DNA of 64,000 nucleotides from SXOA01 sp051004015 (lineage in GTDB: Bacteria > Planctomycetota > Planctomycetia > Pirellulales > Pirellulaceae), in the NCBI GenBank assembly GCA_051004015.1, contig JBPCKT010000048.1, positions 1 to 64,000 of the forward strand, read 5' to 3'. Below are positions 51,182 to 60,482 of the stretch, piece after piece (the stretch's first letter is position 1; every line of letters starts with the position of its first letter). A program made the position numbers and the translations under genes. Under the pieces are notes generated by a model, which did not search any database, was not told the DNA's origin, and saw only the letters and a list, made by a program, of their open reading frames with translations.

Positions 51182-53698
51182 CTAGCTATCCTTTTTTTTA
51201 GTCCCAGCCGGACGGGGAGTCGCAAACTCGGTTTCTTCGAGACGCCATGCCGGGGGAAATTCTGGTGCCGTTTCGACGCGCTCTTCCAACACCTGTACCC
51301 AAACTCGTCCGTTCTCTTGATTGGCGAAGTCTGTCCAAGTCGCCAACTCTTGCTCGTCACTCATGTTGAGTTTCTTCCACTTCTTCAAACGCAGCATTTC
51401 GAAGTAGGTCTTCGAAGCGTACCTGTCAAAGGTAGGATCTTCCAGTCGTAATTTCTGCAAATCGTCGAAGGCGATCGTGAGCACGATGAAAGCTTCGTGA
51501 GAGTTTTTCTGCCGGGCGAGCAACTGGGCTAGATTCAGGCGGGCCTGCGCCAAAGTTCCGCGATAGGTGCGTACGGTGGCATTCGCCAATACCAGTTCTT
51601 GCAGCGACTTAACCGCCTCGCTGTAGGCGCTCACCGCGATCTTCAGGTCGCTATCCGTATTGCGAACTGCGGCAAGATCTCCCAGACGCATCCAGGTGAT
51701 GCCCAGGTTGAACAGATCGTCGAGCTGACGGTCCTTCCGAGTCGTCAGGGTCGTAAACTCCTCGCTCGCCTGTTGGTAATACTGCTCCGCTTGGAGCAGC
51801 TTGCTTTGCTTGGCATGCAACATCCCGAGTTCCGTCAGTCCCTTGGCCCGGTCTCGCATTAGGCCCGTGTTTTCCGGCTCTTTTTTCAGCAGCTCGGCGC
51901 GGCGCTTATCGGCGGCCTCGTAATGGGCGAGCGCTTGTGGCAACTCTTGCTTCAAGTCCCACAGCAGCCCGACGTTCATCTCCGAATTGGCGAGCAGTTG
52001 TTCGGATTCGATATTGTCAGGCTCAAGCTCAACCAGTTGCCTGCGGAGCGCGAGAGCTTCCAGGAGCGGCCCAGAGGCCGCCTTGAGATCTCGTTGGTTA
52101 AAGTACAGTCGCCCAATTTCTGTTTTGACTTTGGAAAGATTCGTCAGCACCTTGACGTTTTTGGCGTCCTTGTCGTGCATTTTTTCCATCGCCTCGTTGG
52201 CCTCGGTCATTAGGCGCAGTCCCTCCTTGCGATCGCCGAGTTGCACTTTTACCATGCCCATTTGTGATTTTACGAGTGCAATGTTCTCCGGCAGGCGTTT
52301 GCTCTTTTCAAGCTTGGGAAGCAACTTCTCATAGGAAGCCTGGGCTTTCGCATAGATTTTCGCTTTGATGGGCTGCATTCCCGGCTGTTCCAGCAATGTC
52401 TCTTCGTTAATGCCGACCAGGAGGTCTTCGACCATGTTCATAGAATCGTTTAGGGCTTCCGTCGCCTCTTCCTTCGCGGCAATCGCCTGGCTCAGACCAA
52501 TCCACAAGCTGATAATCGCCACCACCGCCGCCACGCTTACTGCCGCAATCGACCCGGCAACGACCGGGTTTCGCCGGCACCAACGGACGAACTTCTCGGT
52601 CCGCGTGGCGGGGCGGGCGAGGATCGGGCGGTCTTCGAGGAATCGCTGCAGCTCTTCCGCCAGCTCGCCGGCGGTTTGGTAGCGGCGGGCGGGGAACTTT
52701 TCCAGGCACTTGAGGCAGATGGTTTCGACGTCGCGCGGGATCGCCGGGTTCAGCCGCCGCGGTGAGACCGGGTCGACGGTCATCACTTGTTGCAGCGTCT
52801 CACCCAGCGTGGCGGCTGTGAAGGGAGGTCGGCCGACGAGCGTTTCGTAAAGCGTGGCCCCGAGCGAGTACACGTCGCTCCATTTCCCCATCTCGTCATG
52901 CTTGCCGCGGGCCTGCTCCGGCGGCATGTAGCTCGGCGTGCCGAGCACCGTCCCCGTTGCGGTGAGTTGCGAGTTCTCCTGGGCGTTGGTCGCCAGGCCG
53001 AAGTCCGTGATCTTCGGCTCTTCGTACTTGTCCAGCAGGATGTTCTGCGGCTTGAGGTCGCGATGGAGGATGCCGGCCTTGTGGGCGTAGTCGACGGCGA
53101 GAGCCAGCTTGCGAATGATGATGGCTGCTCGCTGCGGCTGGAGCGGCCGCTCGCTGATGAGCTTGTGCAAGCTTTGCCCCTCGACGTACTCCATCGTGAA
53201 GAACGGCGAGCCGGCGTGCTCACCGACGTCGTAGACGCCGACGATGTTGGGGTGCTCCAAATGCGCGGCGGCCCGAGCCTCCACCATAAAACGCGCCACC
53301 TCCTGCTCTTCCGCGAGCTGCCCCACCTTGATCAACTTCAGGGCCACAATCCGCTTCAGCCGCCGCGACCGGGCTTTGAGCACCAGGCCCATGCCTCCAT
53401 GTCCGATCTTGTCGAGGATGTCGTACTCGCCGACTCGATCAAACGGCAGGCCCGCTACCGACGGCCCGACGGGAGGCATGTTGGCGATCGTGGCGCCTGC
53501 GTCACCGGCCGGAATCTCGCGGGCCATCGTGGCGTAGATATCAGCCGGCGGCGTGTCGCCCGGTGTAGTCCCGGCTGGCGAGGAAGGCGAGATCGTCTCC
53601 ATCGCTTCCGGCGATAGCGGGCGCGGAGGCGCAAGCGTGCCGAGCTCGTCGGCCGTGCCTGGTCCATCGGGTTGGTCGCGCCGGTCCGCCATGGTCAT
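51182..53698 (-). CDS. PknB-type Ser/Thr protein kinase with TPR-like extracytoplasmic region
   Basis: An 838-residue protein. Residues 1-90 are Pro/Ala/Thr-rich and disordered. The kinase domain (91-355) is complete: glycine loop GHGGMGLVLKA, catalytic K121, HRDLKPQNILLD (D214), DFG at 232 and GTPSYMPPEQARG. A membrane helix at 377-400 separates it from ~430 residues of helical repeats with TPR character (LGDRKEGLRLMTEANEAMEK; NFQRDLKAASGPLLEALALR type). Such kinases are abundant in planctomycetes and relay unknown signals. Starts at 53698 or 53692, three bases after the nadD stop. Confidence 0.95.
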   Translation of the reverse strand: MTMADRRDQPDGPGTADELGTLAPPRPLSPEAMETISPSSPAGTTPGDTPPADIYATMAREIPAGDAGATIANMPPVGPSVAGLPFDRVGEYDILDKIGHGGMGLVLKARSRRLKRIVALKLIKVGQLAEEQEVARFMVEARAAAHLEHPNIVGVYDVGEHAGSPFFTMEYVEGQSLHKLISERPLQPQRAAIIIRKLALAVDYAHKAGILHRDLKPQNILLDKYEEPKITDFGLATNAQENSQLTATGTVLGTPSYMPPEQARGKHDEMGKWSDVYSLGATLYETLVGRPPFTAATLGETLQQVMTVDPVSPRRLNPAIPRDVETICLKCLEKFPARRYQTAGELAEELQRFLEDRPILARPATRTEKFVRWCRRNPVVAGSIAAVSVAAVVAIISLWIGLSQAIAAKEEATEALNDSMNMVEDLLVGINEETLLEQPGMQPIKAKIYAKAQASYEKLLPKLEKSKRLPENIALVKSQMGMVKVQLGDRKEGLRLMTEANEAMEKMHDKDAKNVKVLTNLSKVKTEIGRLYFNQRDLKAASGPLLEALALRRQLVELEPDNIESEQLLANSEMNVGLLWDLKQELPQALAHYEAADKRRAELLKKEPENTGLMRDRAKGLTELGMLHAKQSKLLQAEQYYQQASEEFTTLTTRKDRQLDDLFNLGITWMRLGDLAAVRNTDSDLKIAVSAYSEAVKSLQELVLANATVRTYRGTLAQARLNLAQLLARQKNSHEAFIVLTIAFDDLQKLRLEDPTFDRYASKTYFEMLRLKKWKKLNMSDEQELATWTDFANQENGRVWVQVLEERVETAPEFPPAWRLEETEFATPRPAGTKKKDS

Positions 53699-53701
53699 CG
53701 G

Positions 53702-54346
53702 TCACTCCGCGGAGCTGCGGTACAGCCCCTGTGTTTCAATATACTTCTCGACAGGCCGAGGAGTGCGATACCGCAAGCTCCGCCCTTCACTCGCCCGCTG
53801 CCGCAGGTCCGTGCTGCTCAGCTCGATGAGCGGCATCTCCACCTGGCTGGCCTTCATGGTTTCCAATCTGGCCGCCGAAACAAGGCTCGTCAGCGGAGCG
53901 AAGTCAGGCTCAAGTGTGCCTGCCCGCCGCACCACGACGGGGATGGCAAGCGCCAGGATCTCCGCCGGCGCGCGCCACGTTGGAAGGTCCCGCAGTGAAT
54001 CGGCCCCCATTAACAAGAATAGCTCCGCTTGCGGTTCTTGCGCGGAAATGGCGCGGAGCGTCTCCACCGTATAGCTCACTCCTCCGCGGTCAATCTCCAA
54101 AGGCGACACCCGGAAGCACTCATTCCCCGACGTCGCCAATTCCAGCATCTCCACCCGCGCCTTCGCTGGAGCCAGCTCAAGCCCCAGTTTGTGAGGCGGA
54201 GCGGCAGCGGGCAGGAACCACACCTCGCTGAGCCGGCACTGTTCGCGGCAGCTCTCGGCCAGAAGCAAATGGCCGTAATGCACGGGGTCAAACGAACCGC
54301 CGAAGATGCCGAGTCGCATGGAGGGTGGTGAGGCCATAAGGGCCAT
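53702..54346 (-). CDS. nadD: Nicotinate-nucleotide adenylyltransferase
   Basis: A 214-residue protein forming NaAD from nicotinate mononucleotide and ATP in NAD synthesis. The nucleotidyltransferase core is present: LGIFGGSFDPVHYGHLLLAE, with PAAAPPHK, and the C-terminal IELSSTDLRQR signature. Start could be 54346, 54337 or 54319 (MRLGIFGG); none has a strong ribosome binding site. It lies 8 bases after the HtrA gene and 3 before the kinase gene. Confidence 0.93.
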   Translation of the reverse strand: MALMASPPSMRLGIFGGSFDPVHYGHLLLAESCREQCRLSEVWFLPAAAPPHKLGLELAPAKARVEMLELATSGNECFRVSPLEIDRGGVSYTVETLRAISAQEPQAELFLLMGADSLRDLPTWRAPAEILALAIPVVVRRAGTLEPDFAPLTSLVSAARLETMKASQVEMPLIELSSTDLRQRASEGRSLRYRTPRPVEKYIETQGLYRSSAE

Positions 54347-54354
54347 TCTACCAC

Positions 54355-55719
54355 TTAGGGCCGTGTCCGTTCCGCCAGGCGAATCTGCCCTTGCAGCGTC
54401 TCGGTTCCGCGGATGATGTAGAACACGACCGGCTCTTCCTTGGAGATTTCTTCTCGCTCCAGGATGTAGGCGATGTTCTCCAGGGAAGTGGTTTCCCAGA
54501 TGTGCATTCCTACGAGCACGTCGCCGGTACGAATTCCCTGCTGCCAGGCCGGGCTGCTCTTGCGGACATCCAGCACCCGCAGTCCGCCGTGGTAGCGGGA
54601 ATTGAGCTGCTTGAAATCGAGGTCATTCATCGGCGAGAGCTTGATCCCCAGCGTCCCCCACACCCGTTCGTTCAGGCCAGGCTTGCTTGGCCGAGTGCTG
54701 GAAACCATTGCCAGCTTGCCGGTGATGGGAGAGTCTTTCCGCACCGCGGTAATTTCCAGCTCTTCGCCCGCACGCTGGCCGAGGAAGGCCAGCTCAATGT
54801 CCAGAGCCCGCTCAATCTTCCGTCCCTTGACTTCGGTGACAATGTCTCCCGCTTGCAGGCCGGCTTTGTCCGCGGGGCTGTCCTTCTTGACGCTGCTCAC
54901 GGCGAAGGCCCGTCGGTCCGGCTCGACGATGGACTTGCCGACGATGCCGTGCGAGCTTTGTTCCAGCTTCTCGGTGCTCATCAGCCGGGCGGCCACTTCC
55001 AGGGCGTCATCAATCGGAATGGCAAAACCGATGCCCTGGGCGCCGACACGCACGGCAACGTTGATGGCGATCGTCTCGCCATCGATATTGATCAGCGGCC
55101 CGCCGGAGTTGCCGGGATTGATCGCGGCATCGGTCTGGATCAAGTTGAAGTACTTCTGGTCGTCGCTGACTTGCACCGTGCGGGTGAGGGCGCTGATGTG
55201 GCCGGTGGTCGTCGTATGCGGATAGCCATAGGCGTTGCCGATGGCTATCACATCCTCTCCAACCATCAGGTCGCATGAGGTGCCAAACTTGATGGGCCGC
55301 AGCTCTTCTTTCACATCGACTTTGATGACGGCCAGGTCCGTCTTCGGGTCATGGGCAATCAGCTTGGCAACCACCTCCCGTTCGTCGTGGAGCGAAACCT
55401 GGATTTGGGTTACGCCTTCCACGACGTGATAGTTGGTCACAATGTAGCCGCGGGGATCGATGATGATGCCCGTTCCCATGCCGTTGACTTGCTTGGCATC
55501 CTGCGACTCGCCGCGCACCGTCTTCCGTCCGTGGATGTTCACGATGGAGGGCCGAGCGTCGGCGACCGCCCGCACGATGGGGGAGCGGCGCAGCTCGCTG
55601 GCCTTCGCGGCTGGATAAGCGAGCACCGGCATCAGCGGCGACGCGGCCACCGCCGCGCACGCGAGAGACAGGCCGGAGAGCCAGCGGCGGGAGGCGGAGC
55701 GGAGGCGATGATCGGGCAT
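54355..55719 (-). CDS. HtrA/DegP-type serine protease
   Basis: A 454-residue secreted or membrane-anchored protease starting MPDHRLRSASRRWLSG, with a signal segment to about residue 35. The catalytic triad is present: H98 (TNYHVVEG), D128 (PKTDLAVIK) and S205 (PGNSGGPL). Two PDZ domains follow, at about 260-335 and 360-450. It is a quality-control protease for the cell envelope. A much longer open frame upstream is not coding; the lipoprotein gene lies there instead. Confidence 0.93.
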   Translation of the reverse strand: MPDHRLRSASRRWLSGLSLACAAVAASPLMPVLAYPAAKASELRRSPIVRAVADARPSIVNIHGRKTVRGESQDAKQVNGMGTGIIIDPRGYIVTNYHVVEGVTQIQVSLHDEREVVAKLIAHDPKTDLAVIKVDVKEELRPIKFGTSCDLMVGEDVIAIGNAYGYPHTTTTGHISALTRTVQVSDDQKYFNLIQTDAAINPGNSGGPLINIDGETIAINVAVRVGAQGIGFAIPIDDALEVAARLMSTEKLEQSSHGIVGKSIVEPDRRAFAVSSVKKDSPADKAGLQAGDIVTEVKGRKIERALDIELAFLGQRAGEELEITAVRKDSPITGKLAMVSSTRPSKPGLNERVWGTLGIKLSPMNDLDFKQLNSRYHGGLRVLDVRKSSPAWQQGIRTGDVLVGMHIWETTSLENIAYILEREEISKEEPVVFYIIRGTETLQGQIRLAERTRP

Positions 55720-55973
55720 GAGGGGCTCGTCAAGGCTGGGGCAGTCAGGCCTGCGGACCGCCATCCGGCCCCGCCAGTGCTGGCGCGGAGAAGTGGCGTG
55801 GGCGAGGAATCCACAAGGCTCATCGGCCCCGCCGAATTGACTGCTTGACGAGAGGGAGCGCCGCCCGCAGACTCGCTCTACCTTCACAGGGCCTGATAAA
55901 CTTTGCGGGCTGGGAAGCGGAAAGATTGTCCGCGTTTGGGTTTGCGGCTGAGACTGGCGAGAAGATCCAGCGT
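55720..55973. other. Intergenic region between HtrA and lipoprotein genes
   Basis: About 250 bases with no supported gene on either strand and no clear hairpin or promoter. It should contain the leader of the HtrA gene if that gene is separately transcribed. Confidence 0.3.
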
Positions 55974-56351
55974 CTACTTGGCCGGCTCGCCGGGAAGGAG
56001 CGCTGGTGTGGGCTCGCCGGTTGTCTCCGGCAGCATGTTCGGTGCTATCACCGACGGATCGACCGAGACCGGCAGTAGCGCCGGATACTGAGGCTGCGTC
56101 TCGAATACCGGGTGCGTCGGCAGCGGGTGATAGCGGGGAATCGGCGAAGCCACCGCGGGCGCAGGCACGGGCGGGGACAATGTTCCGCGGCGAAGAACGG
56201 GGCGATGTCCGGCGATTCCGCCATGGTCTGCAAAACAGCCATCCCCTTCTTGGCAAACCGGCCCACTGCTGCAGCAGCCCGCTAGCGCAGCCAGCATCAG
56301 GCCGCTGATGAGGCGGGATGCTAGCGTCGACGAGAGTCGCAGGGAAGGCAT
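55974..56351 (-). CDS. Small Pro-rich lipoprotein
   Basis: A 125-residue protein with a lipoprotein signal peptide (ISGLMLAALAGC, Cys at about residue 26). The mature chain starts CCSSGPVCQEGDGC with several extra cysteines, then becomes Pro-rich and disordered (PPVPAPAVASPIPRYHPLP). No domain recognised. Cysteine-rich heads of this kind are common on planctomycete lipoproteins. It lies between HtrA and the GFO/IDH-like gene. Confidence 0.7.
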   Translation of the reverse strand: MPSLRLSSTLASRLISGLMLAALAGCCSSGPVCQEGDGCFADHGGIAGHRPVLRRGTLSPPVPAPAVASPIPRYHPLPTHPVFETQPQYPALLPVSVDPSVIAPNMLPETTGEPTPALLPGEPAK

Positions 56352-56404
56352 CGAGAATATCCTGACGTTGTGTCCTCATTATCGGCCCTCCCCCACCGCA
56401 CACT

Positions 56405-57697
56405 TTACGCAGCCGGCAAATTCTGCCCGGCTTCTTCGTTTTGACTTTGTTTCTCCGGCCGCTTGGCCACTCCTTGAAGCAGTTGCAAGAGCAAGAACAA
56501 GACAATTGGCACCAATAAATAGAACGGCCAGGCCCGCCAGAGCGCCGACTCACGAAGCGGCAGTTGCAAGCCTTCGACGGCCGCCGCGATGAGCAGAGCC
56601 ACAAACGTGACCGAGAGCATCAGGCAGCCGCCGACGGCCATAACCCCTTTGAACGACTGCTCCTCGGAGTGCTCTTCGCCAAAAAACTCCACCGCTCGCC
56701 CGCGTGCCAGGCTCCGATCCACGCTTTCGGCCACTTCCACGTCGCGGCAAGCTGCAAGCCAGGAAGACTCTTGCCGGCCAGGCCCGGCGAGATTTTGACT
56801 GACGATGTTCAGGGCCGCTCCGAATTCATTTTGCGATGGAAACTCTGACGTTGTGATTTCCGACGAGCCCCCACCAGACACCTTCAGCACCGCGGAAGGC
56901 GCCAATCCGCTGGATTGCGCAAGCACGGCGCGGCCGCGAGCGCCAATCATGGTGACTTGCAGTTTGTCGACGTGCTCCGCGGGCATTACCGTCCAGCGGG
57001 CGGCAAATGGCTGCTCGCCCGATAAATGGACGGAGAGGTTGTCCAGCGGAGGGAGCGTCTTGGAACGCGGCCCCAGTGGATCGACTGTTTCTCCGACCGC
57101 CGCTCCGGTCGCGCTCATCTTATGGATGGGTCCCAGGAACTCCCGCGCGAAAGATACATCGCGGGCGAGTTGCGCCAACACTTTCGGACGGCGGCGGCTA
57201 GTCATTTCTCGCTCGAACAGGATTTGCTCCACCGAGCCTATCAGGGAGGTCTCGCTACCGCGAACAAGATTTGCCATGGCTTCTAGGGCTGCCTGATTTC
57301 GTCCGAGAGCGAACGGCAGGATGATGCCTTTGCTGTCGCTGCGAATCATGTCGAGCTCAAACCCCACCAGCGCTTCGCAGCCGGGATGAATCACCACCAG
57401 TGGCACCGCTTCCTGCACGAGCTTGCGGAGCTGGTCGTTCCGCCGTTCGTCCGCCGCAAAACCGGTGGCGCGGGAGGGGTCGAGCCGGCCCCGGGCAACG
57501 ATGACCACGTCCGCCACATTGCCGAGCAGCAGCGTCTCCCAGTCCTCGTCGAGCCGGGCGCTGGAAGCGAGCGACTGCACCTGTGACTTGAACTCGGCCG
57601 TGTCATAAGCCGCGACGAGCGCATGTTCCCCCTCGGCAATGGCCTCGCGGACCAAGGCCAGCGTTTCTTCGTCGCAGCCGAGGAGTGCTAACTTCAT
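56405..57697 (-). CDS. GFO/IDH-like nucleotide-binding protein with C-terminal membrane helices
   Basis: A 430-residue protein. The N terminus is a Rossmann-like fold (MKLALLGCDEETLALVREAI; VADVVIVARGRLD; VPLVVIHPGCEA). The middle resembles the second domain of the GFO/IDH oxidoreductase family but lacks its EKP motif (HPGCEA instead). The C-terminal 90 residues contain two membrane helices (VMAVGGCLMLSVTFVALLIA; FYLLVPIVLFLLLQLL). An oxidoreductase-like domain tethered to the membrane is unusual. It starts two bases after the SDR gene, so the two are probably coupled. Confidence 0.75.
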   Translation of the reverse strand: MKLALLGCDEETLALVREAIAEGEHALVAAYDTAEFKSQVQSLASSARLDEDWETLLLGNVADVVIVARGRLDPSRATGFAADERRNDQLRKLVQEAVPLVVIHPGCEALVGFELDMIRSDSKGIILPFALGRNQAALEAMANLVRGSETSLIGSVEQILFEREMTSRRRPKVLAQLARDVSFAREFLGPIHKMSATGAAVGETVDPLGPRSKTLPPLDNLSVHLSGEQPFAARWTVMPAEHVDKLQVTMIGARGRAVLAQSSGLAPSAVLKVSGGGSSEITTSEFPSQNEFGAALNIVSQNLAGPGRQESSWLAACRDVEVAESVDRSLARGRAVEFFGEEHSEEQSFKGVMAVGGCLMLSVTFVALLIAAAVEGLQLPLRESALWRAWPFYLLVPIVLFLLLQLLQGVAKRPEKQSQNEEAGQNLPAA

Positions 57698-57699
57698 GG

Positions 57700-58485
57700 T
57701 CACAGTCGCCTGATGTGAAAACCGCCGTCGACGTGAATCCGCTCGCCGGTGCTGAAGGGAATATCTCCGCGCACGAGGGACGCCACGGCCGCGGCAACGT
57801 CTTCGGGTTTTCCCCAGCGGCGAATGGGGGTCAGGCCGGCGGCAATCAACTCGTCGTATTTCTGCTTGACCGGCTCGGTCATGTCGCTGGCGATGATGCC
57901 GGGACAGACCTCAAAGACGTGGATGTTGTGGGGGGCCAGACGTTCCGCGTAGAGCCAGGTCATCATCTGCAGGGCCGATTTGGCGATGCAGTAGTCCGCC
58001 CGATTCACGGATACTGCCAGTGCCGAAATGGAGGAGATATTCACAATCGTCCCCCGCTCCATCGCCTTTGCCTCGATCAGCCGCAGCATTTCGTTAGCCG
58101 CGGCTTGAGCCAGAAAGAACGGCCCCTTCAGATTCGTGGCAAGAACTTCATCCCACCCTTCCTCGGTGGCATCCAAAATGTCCCGCCGTCCTGGCGAAGT
58201 GATCCCCGCGTTGTTCACCAGCACGTCCAGCCGCCCGAATTTCGCCAGCGTTTCCTGCAGCAGTCGCTGGCGGTCCGCCCCATTCCCCACATCCGCTTGA
58301 ACGGCCACTGCCGACCCGCCCCCCGCCTCAATCTCGCCAGCCACCTGCTTTCCCTTCTCGCGGCTGCGGAGATAGTTCACCACGACCGCGTAGCCTTCCT
58401 CTGCCAGACGCAGCGCGATTGCCCGACCGATGCCACGGGAGGCACCGGTGACGAGAGCAGCGGGTTTGACGAAATGCGAGGTCAT
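57700..58485 (-). CDS. Short-chain dehydrogenase/reductase, FabG-like
   Basis: A 261-residue classical SDR with the NAD(P)-binding TGASRGIGRA (13-22), NNAG (91-94) and catalytic S-Y-K set: SSIS near 151, Y165 and K169 in DYCIAKSAL. The Arg in the cofactor loop (NYLRSR) suggests NADPH. Similar to 3-oxoacyl-ACP reductase, but the gene lies away from fatty-acid genes, so the substrate is open. First gene of the minus-strand block. Confidence 0.9.
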   Translation of the reverse strand: MTSHFVKPAALVTGASRGIGRAIALRLAEEGYAVVVNYLRSREKGKQVAGEIEAGGGSAVAVQADVGNGADRQRLLQETLAKFGRLDVLVNNAGITSPGRRDILDATEEGWDEVLATNLKGPFFLAQAAANEMLRLIEAKAMERGTIVNISSISALAVSVNRADYCIAKSALQMMTWLYAERLAPHNIHVFEVCPGIIASDMTEPVKQKYDELIAAGLTPIRRWGKPEDVAAAVASLVRGDIPFSTGERIHVDGGFHIRRL

Positions 58486-58949
58486 GGCTGGTGATTAGGA
58501 AACGATAAGGGATGATAAGTCGGTTGATTCATTGATTCACTCGTATGCACGGCTCTCCATAAGTCGATTTTTTTAAAGGACTTAAGTACGATAGGTAAGT
58601 GATTCGGCGAGGTTCTTGATTCTTCCCTAATCGGGTGGTTTTATAATTGTTTAATTGTGTTCGGAGTCGGGAGTCATTGGCGTCAAATGTCTGTCCATTG
58701 GCATCAGTCGCCGACGCCAAAGACCCCCGCCCCCCTGCTGTTCCATTGGTTGGGATGGTCATATTTTAGCAGTCCCCCAGTGTGATAGGTCGGAAGCCGA
58801 CGAACCTCCTCGGCGCGCGGTTTCCCCGCGGCTGTTCGGAATGACACAATTGTATACATATCGGTTGGCACCGTCAATGACTTCCCGATGAATTTTTGCT
58901 AAGTTTCTTGGGGCTCCCAGCCCCTCCAAATACTCCCTTTCATCGCCCC
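58486..58949. other. Divergent intergenic region, partly AT-rich
   Basis: About 460 bases between divergent genes. Short open frames here have no start signals or recognisable features and are not called. TATAAT occurs at 58643-58648 without a well-spaced -35, and a small hairpin (GGGGCTCCCAGCCCC) at about 58911-58925 lies just before the next gene. Confidence 0.35.
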
Positions 58950-59369
58950 ATGACCACCCGCCTCGCCACCGTTACCCCCGTTGCCGAATCAGCCGCCGCC
59001 GGCAAGGTCGCGGAGATATTTGCCGATATCAAGCGGACCAAGAACATCGACTTCGTCCCCAACCTCTGGCGAGTCCTGGCGACCAGCCCGGATCAGCTCG
59101 AGATCATCTGGACCCGGCTCAAGGCGCTGATGCACCCCGAAGCCGCCGGGCGAATCAGCCCGCTGGATGCGAGGACGCGGGAGATCATTGCCCTGGCCGT
59201 CTCCGCCACCAACGGCTGCCGGTATTGCGTCAATTCGCACACGGCGGCGCTGAAGAAGCAGGGTGTGGATGACGGGGCACTGGGGGAAATCCTGGGGATC
59301 GTGGCCCTCTTCAATTCCACCAACGCCCTGGCGGACGGCTACCAGGTGGAACCGGATATTTTGCCGTAG
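58950..59369 (+). CDS. AhpD-like / carboxymuconolactone decarboxylase family protein
   Basis: A 139-residue all-helical protein with the AhpD-type redox motif C90-x-x-C93-x3-H97 (CRYCVNSH). The preceding TREIIALAVSATNG is the family's signature helix. Such proteins act as peroxidase-type disulfide reductases or are of unknown function. The ATG at 58950 follows a short hairpin; an upstream ATG at 58896 is also in frame. Followed by the palindromic units at 59379. Confidence 0.85.
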   Translation: MTTRLATVTPVAESAAAGKVAEIFADIKRTKNIDFVPNLWRVLATSPDQLEIIWTRLKALMHPEAAGRISPLDARTREIIALAVSATNGCRYCVNSHTAALKKQGVDDGALGEILGIVALFNSTNALADGYQVEPDILP

Positions 59370-59378
59370 CGGTGCATC

Positions 59379-59559
59379 GGGGTCGGGAAGGGTTTTCGCG
59401 GAGGAAACGGCTGGATCAGGTAAACAACGCTGACCGCGAAAACTCTTCCCGACCCCTTGGAGGTTGCGTCAGGCCACGCGAACGGGGTCAGGAGGAGTTT
59501 TCGCGGCGATGTTTTCCCGTGAGTTAGGATTGGCAGTCGCGAAAACACCTCCCGACCCC
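59379..59559. repeat. Two adjacent copies of a palindromic repeat (REP/BIME-like)
   Basis: Unit one: GGGGTCGGGAAGGGTTTTCG... at 59379-59401 pairs with its complement at 59434-59456. Unit two: GGGGTCAGGAGGAGTTTTCG at 59484-59505 pairs with its complement at 59538-59559. The arms of the two units are related to each other (shared GGGGTC, AGG and GTTTTCGCG parts). The loops (about 32 bases each) are unrelated. Both lie in a 210-base gap between same-strand genes. Possible roles: mRNA stabilisation, transcription end, or mobile REP elements. Confidence 0.8.
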
Positions 59560-59579
59560 TTTTCGCTAAACTCAACCAT

Positions 59580-60098
59580 ATGTCCAACCCGCTCCTGCGA
59601 CCGAACGACCCTCGGTTCACCAAGCCGAACCCGCTTGATGCGGAAGGGAAGAACTTGTTTTCCGAGGGGAATGAGGTCGTTGCCGCCAAAGCGGTTAATG
59701 AGGATGGCTCTACCGCTGCGGACGAAAACGTCTACAGCGGCTCCGCGGAAAGCACGCCGTATCGGCCGCGCTATGAAGTGAGCCAGCGACATCGCGGCAC
59801 GCTGCTGATGGTGCTGGCGTGTACGGGCCTGGTTTGCTCCCTTTGCGGAGTGAGCTCTCTGGCCGGTTGGTGGGTACTGGGCTGGGTCCCGTCGTTCCTG
59901 GCAATAGTCCCCGCGGGCTGCGCTGTGGGGCTCGGCTGGCAGGATTTGCGGGCGATGCGCATGGGGGCGATGGACCCCCAGGGGCAGAACCTGACGCAAA
60001 TGGCGTTCTGGATTGGAGCGCTAGGGGGCTTCGCCTCCCTGGCGATGGATGCCACGGTTCTGTTTTTCGTCATCAACTTTCTGATGGAGCTTGTTTAA
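59580..60098 (+). CDS. Small membrane protein of unknown function
   Basis: A 172-residue protein: a polar, disordered N terminus (~70 residues), then three to four hydrophobic helices (LLMVLACTGLVCSLCGVSSL; LGWVPSFLAIVPAGCAVGLG; MAFWIGALGGFASLAMDATV) and a short end. Similar proteins are common in planctomycetes. No function recognised. It is followed 36 bases downstream by another short membrane protein. Confidence 0.75.
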   Translation: MSNPLLRPNDPRFTKPNPLDAEGKNLFSEGNEVVAAKAVNEDGSTAADENVYSGSAESTPYRPRYEVSQRHRGTLLMVLACTGLVCSLCGVSSLAGWWVLGWVPSFLAIVPAGCAVGLGWQDLRAMRMGAMDPQGQNLTQMAFWIGALGGFASLAMDATVLFFVINFLMELV

Positions 60099-60134
60099 CG
60101 CGACGAGAAATCCCCCGTTCGCTAGAATTTGGAG

Positions 60135-60455
60135 ATGGACGCGCACCCCAAACGCCGCTGGTATCAGTTCGGCTTCTCCATCCGCGATCTGCTGCTAGTG
60201 ACAGTGATTGTGGCCCTGGCGGTGGGCTGGTGGCTGGAACGAAAGCGGGCCGAGCGCTTCGCGATTCAAGCCCAGGAGGCAGCCAAGGAAGCTGAGTCTT
60301 CCCTGGCGCTGTCGGAGGCACTCACGCAACAACTTCAAAACAAGAATCCCGCCGCCAGCATCCAAATCAATGTTCGTGGCCGCGGTTCAACCACCAGCAC
60401 TGGATACGGGGCGCCTGTTCCCCAGACGCCGGCCCCAAAGCAGCCTGGTCGGTAG
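60135..60455 (+). CDS. Small single-helix membrane protein with coiled coil
   Basis: A 106-residue protein: a basic start (PKRRWYQFGFSIRD), one membrane helix (LLLVTVIVALAVGWWL) and a helical, Gln/Ala-rich region (RFAIQAQEAAKEAESSLALSE), then a disordered tail. The RRWYQFSxRDLLL start is a familiar planctomycete theme. Start 60135 (ATG) after GGAG. No function known. Confidence 0.65.
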   Translation: MDAHPKRRWYQFGFSIRDLLLVTVIVALAVGWWLERKRAERFAIQAQEAAKEAESSLALSEALTQQLQNKNPAASIQINVRGRGSTTSTGYGAPVPQTPAPKQPGR

Positions 60456-60482
60456 GTAATTCAGTACACTGGAGCTACCTCC

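Noticed and set aside
54334..54342. Additional CCCTTATGG match near nadD
   Set aside because: It falls within the likely N-terminal coding region of nadD and only nine bases match, so it may be chance.
55720..56604. N-terminal extension of the HtrA open frame
   Set aside because: The sequence is low complexity and overlaps the lipoprotein gene; the ATG at 55719 gives a proper signal peptide.
58529..58891. Two short open frames in the divergent intergenic region
   Set aside because: No start signals, no recognisable composition, and both overlap the AT-rich promoter-like region.
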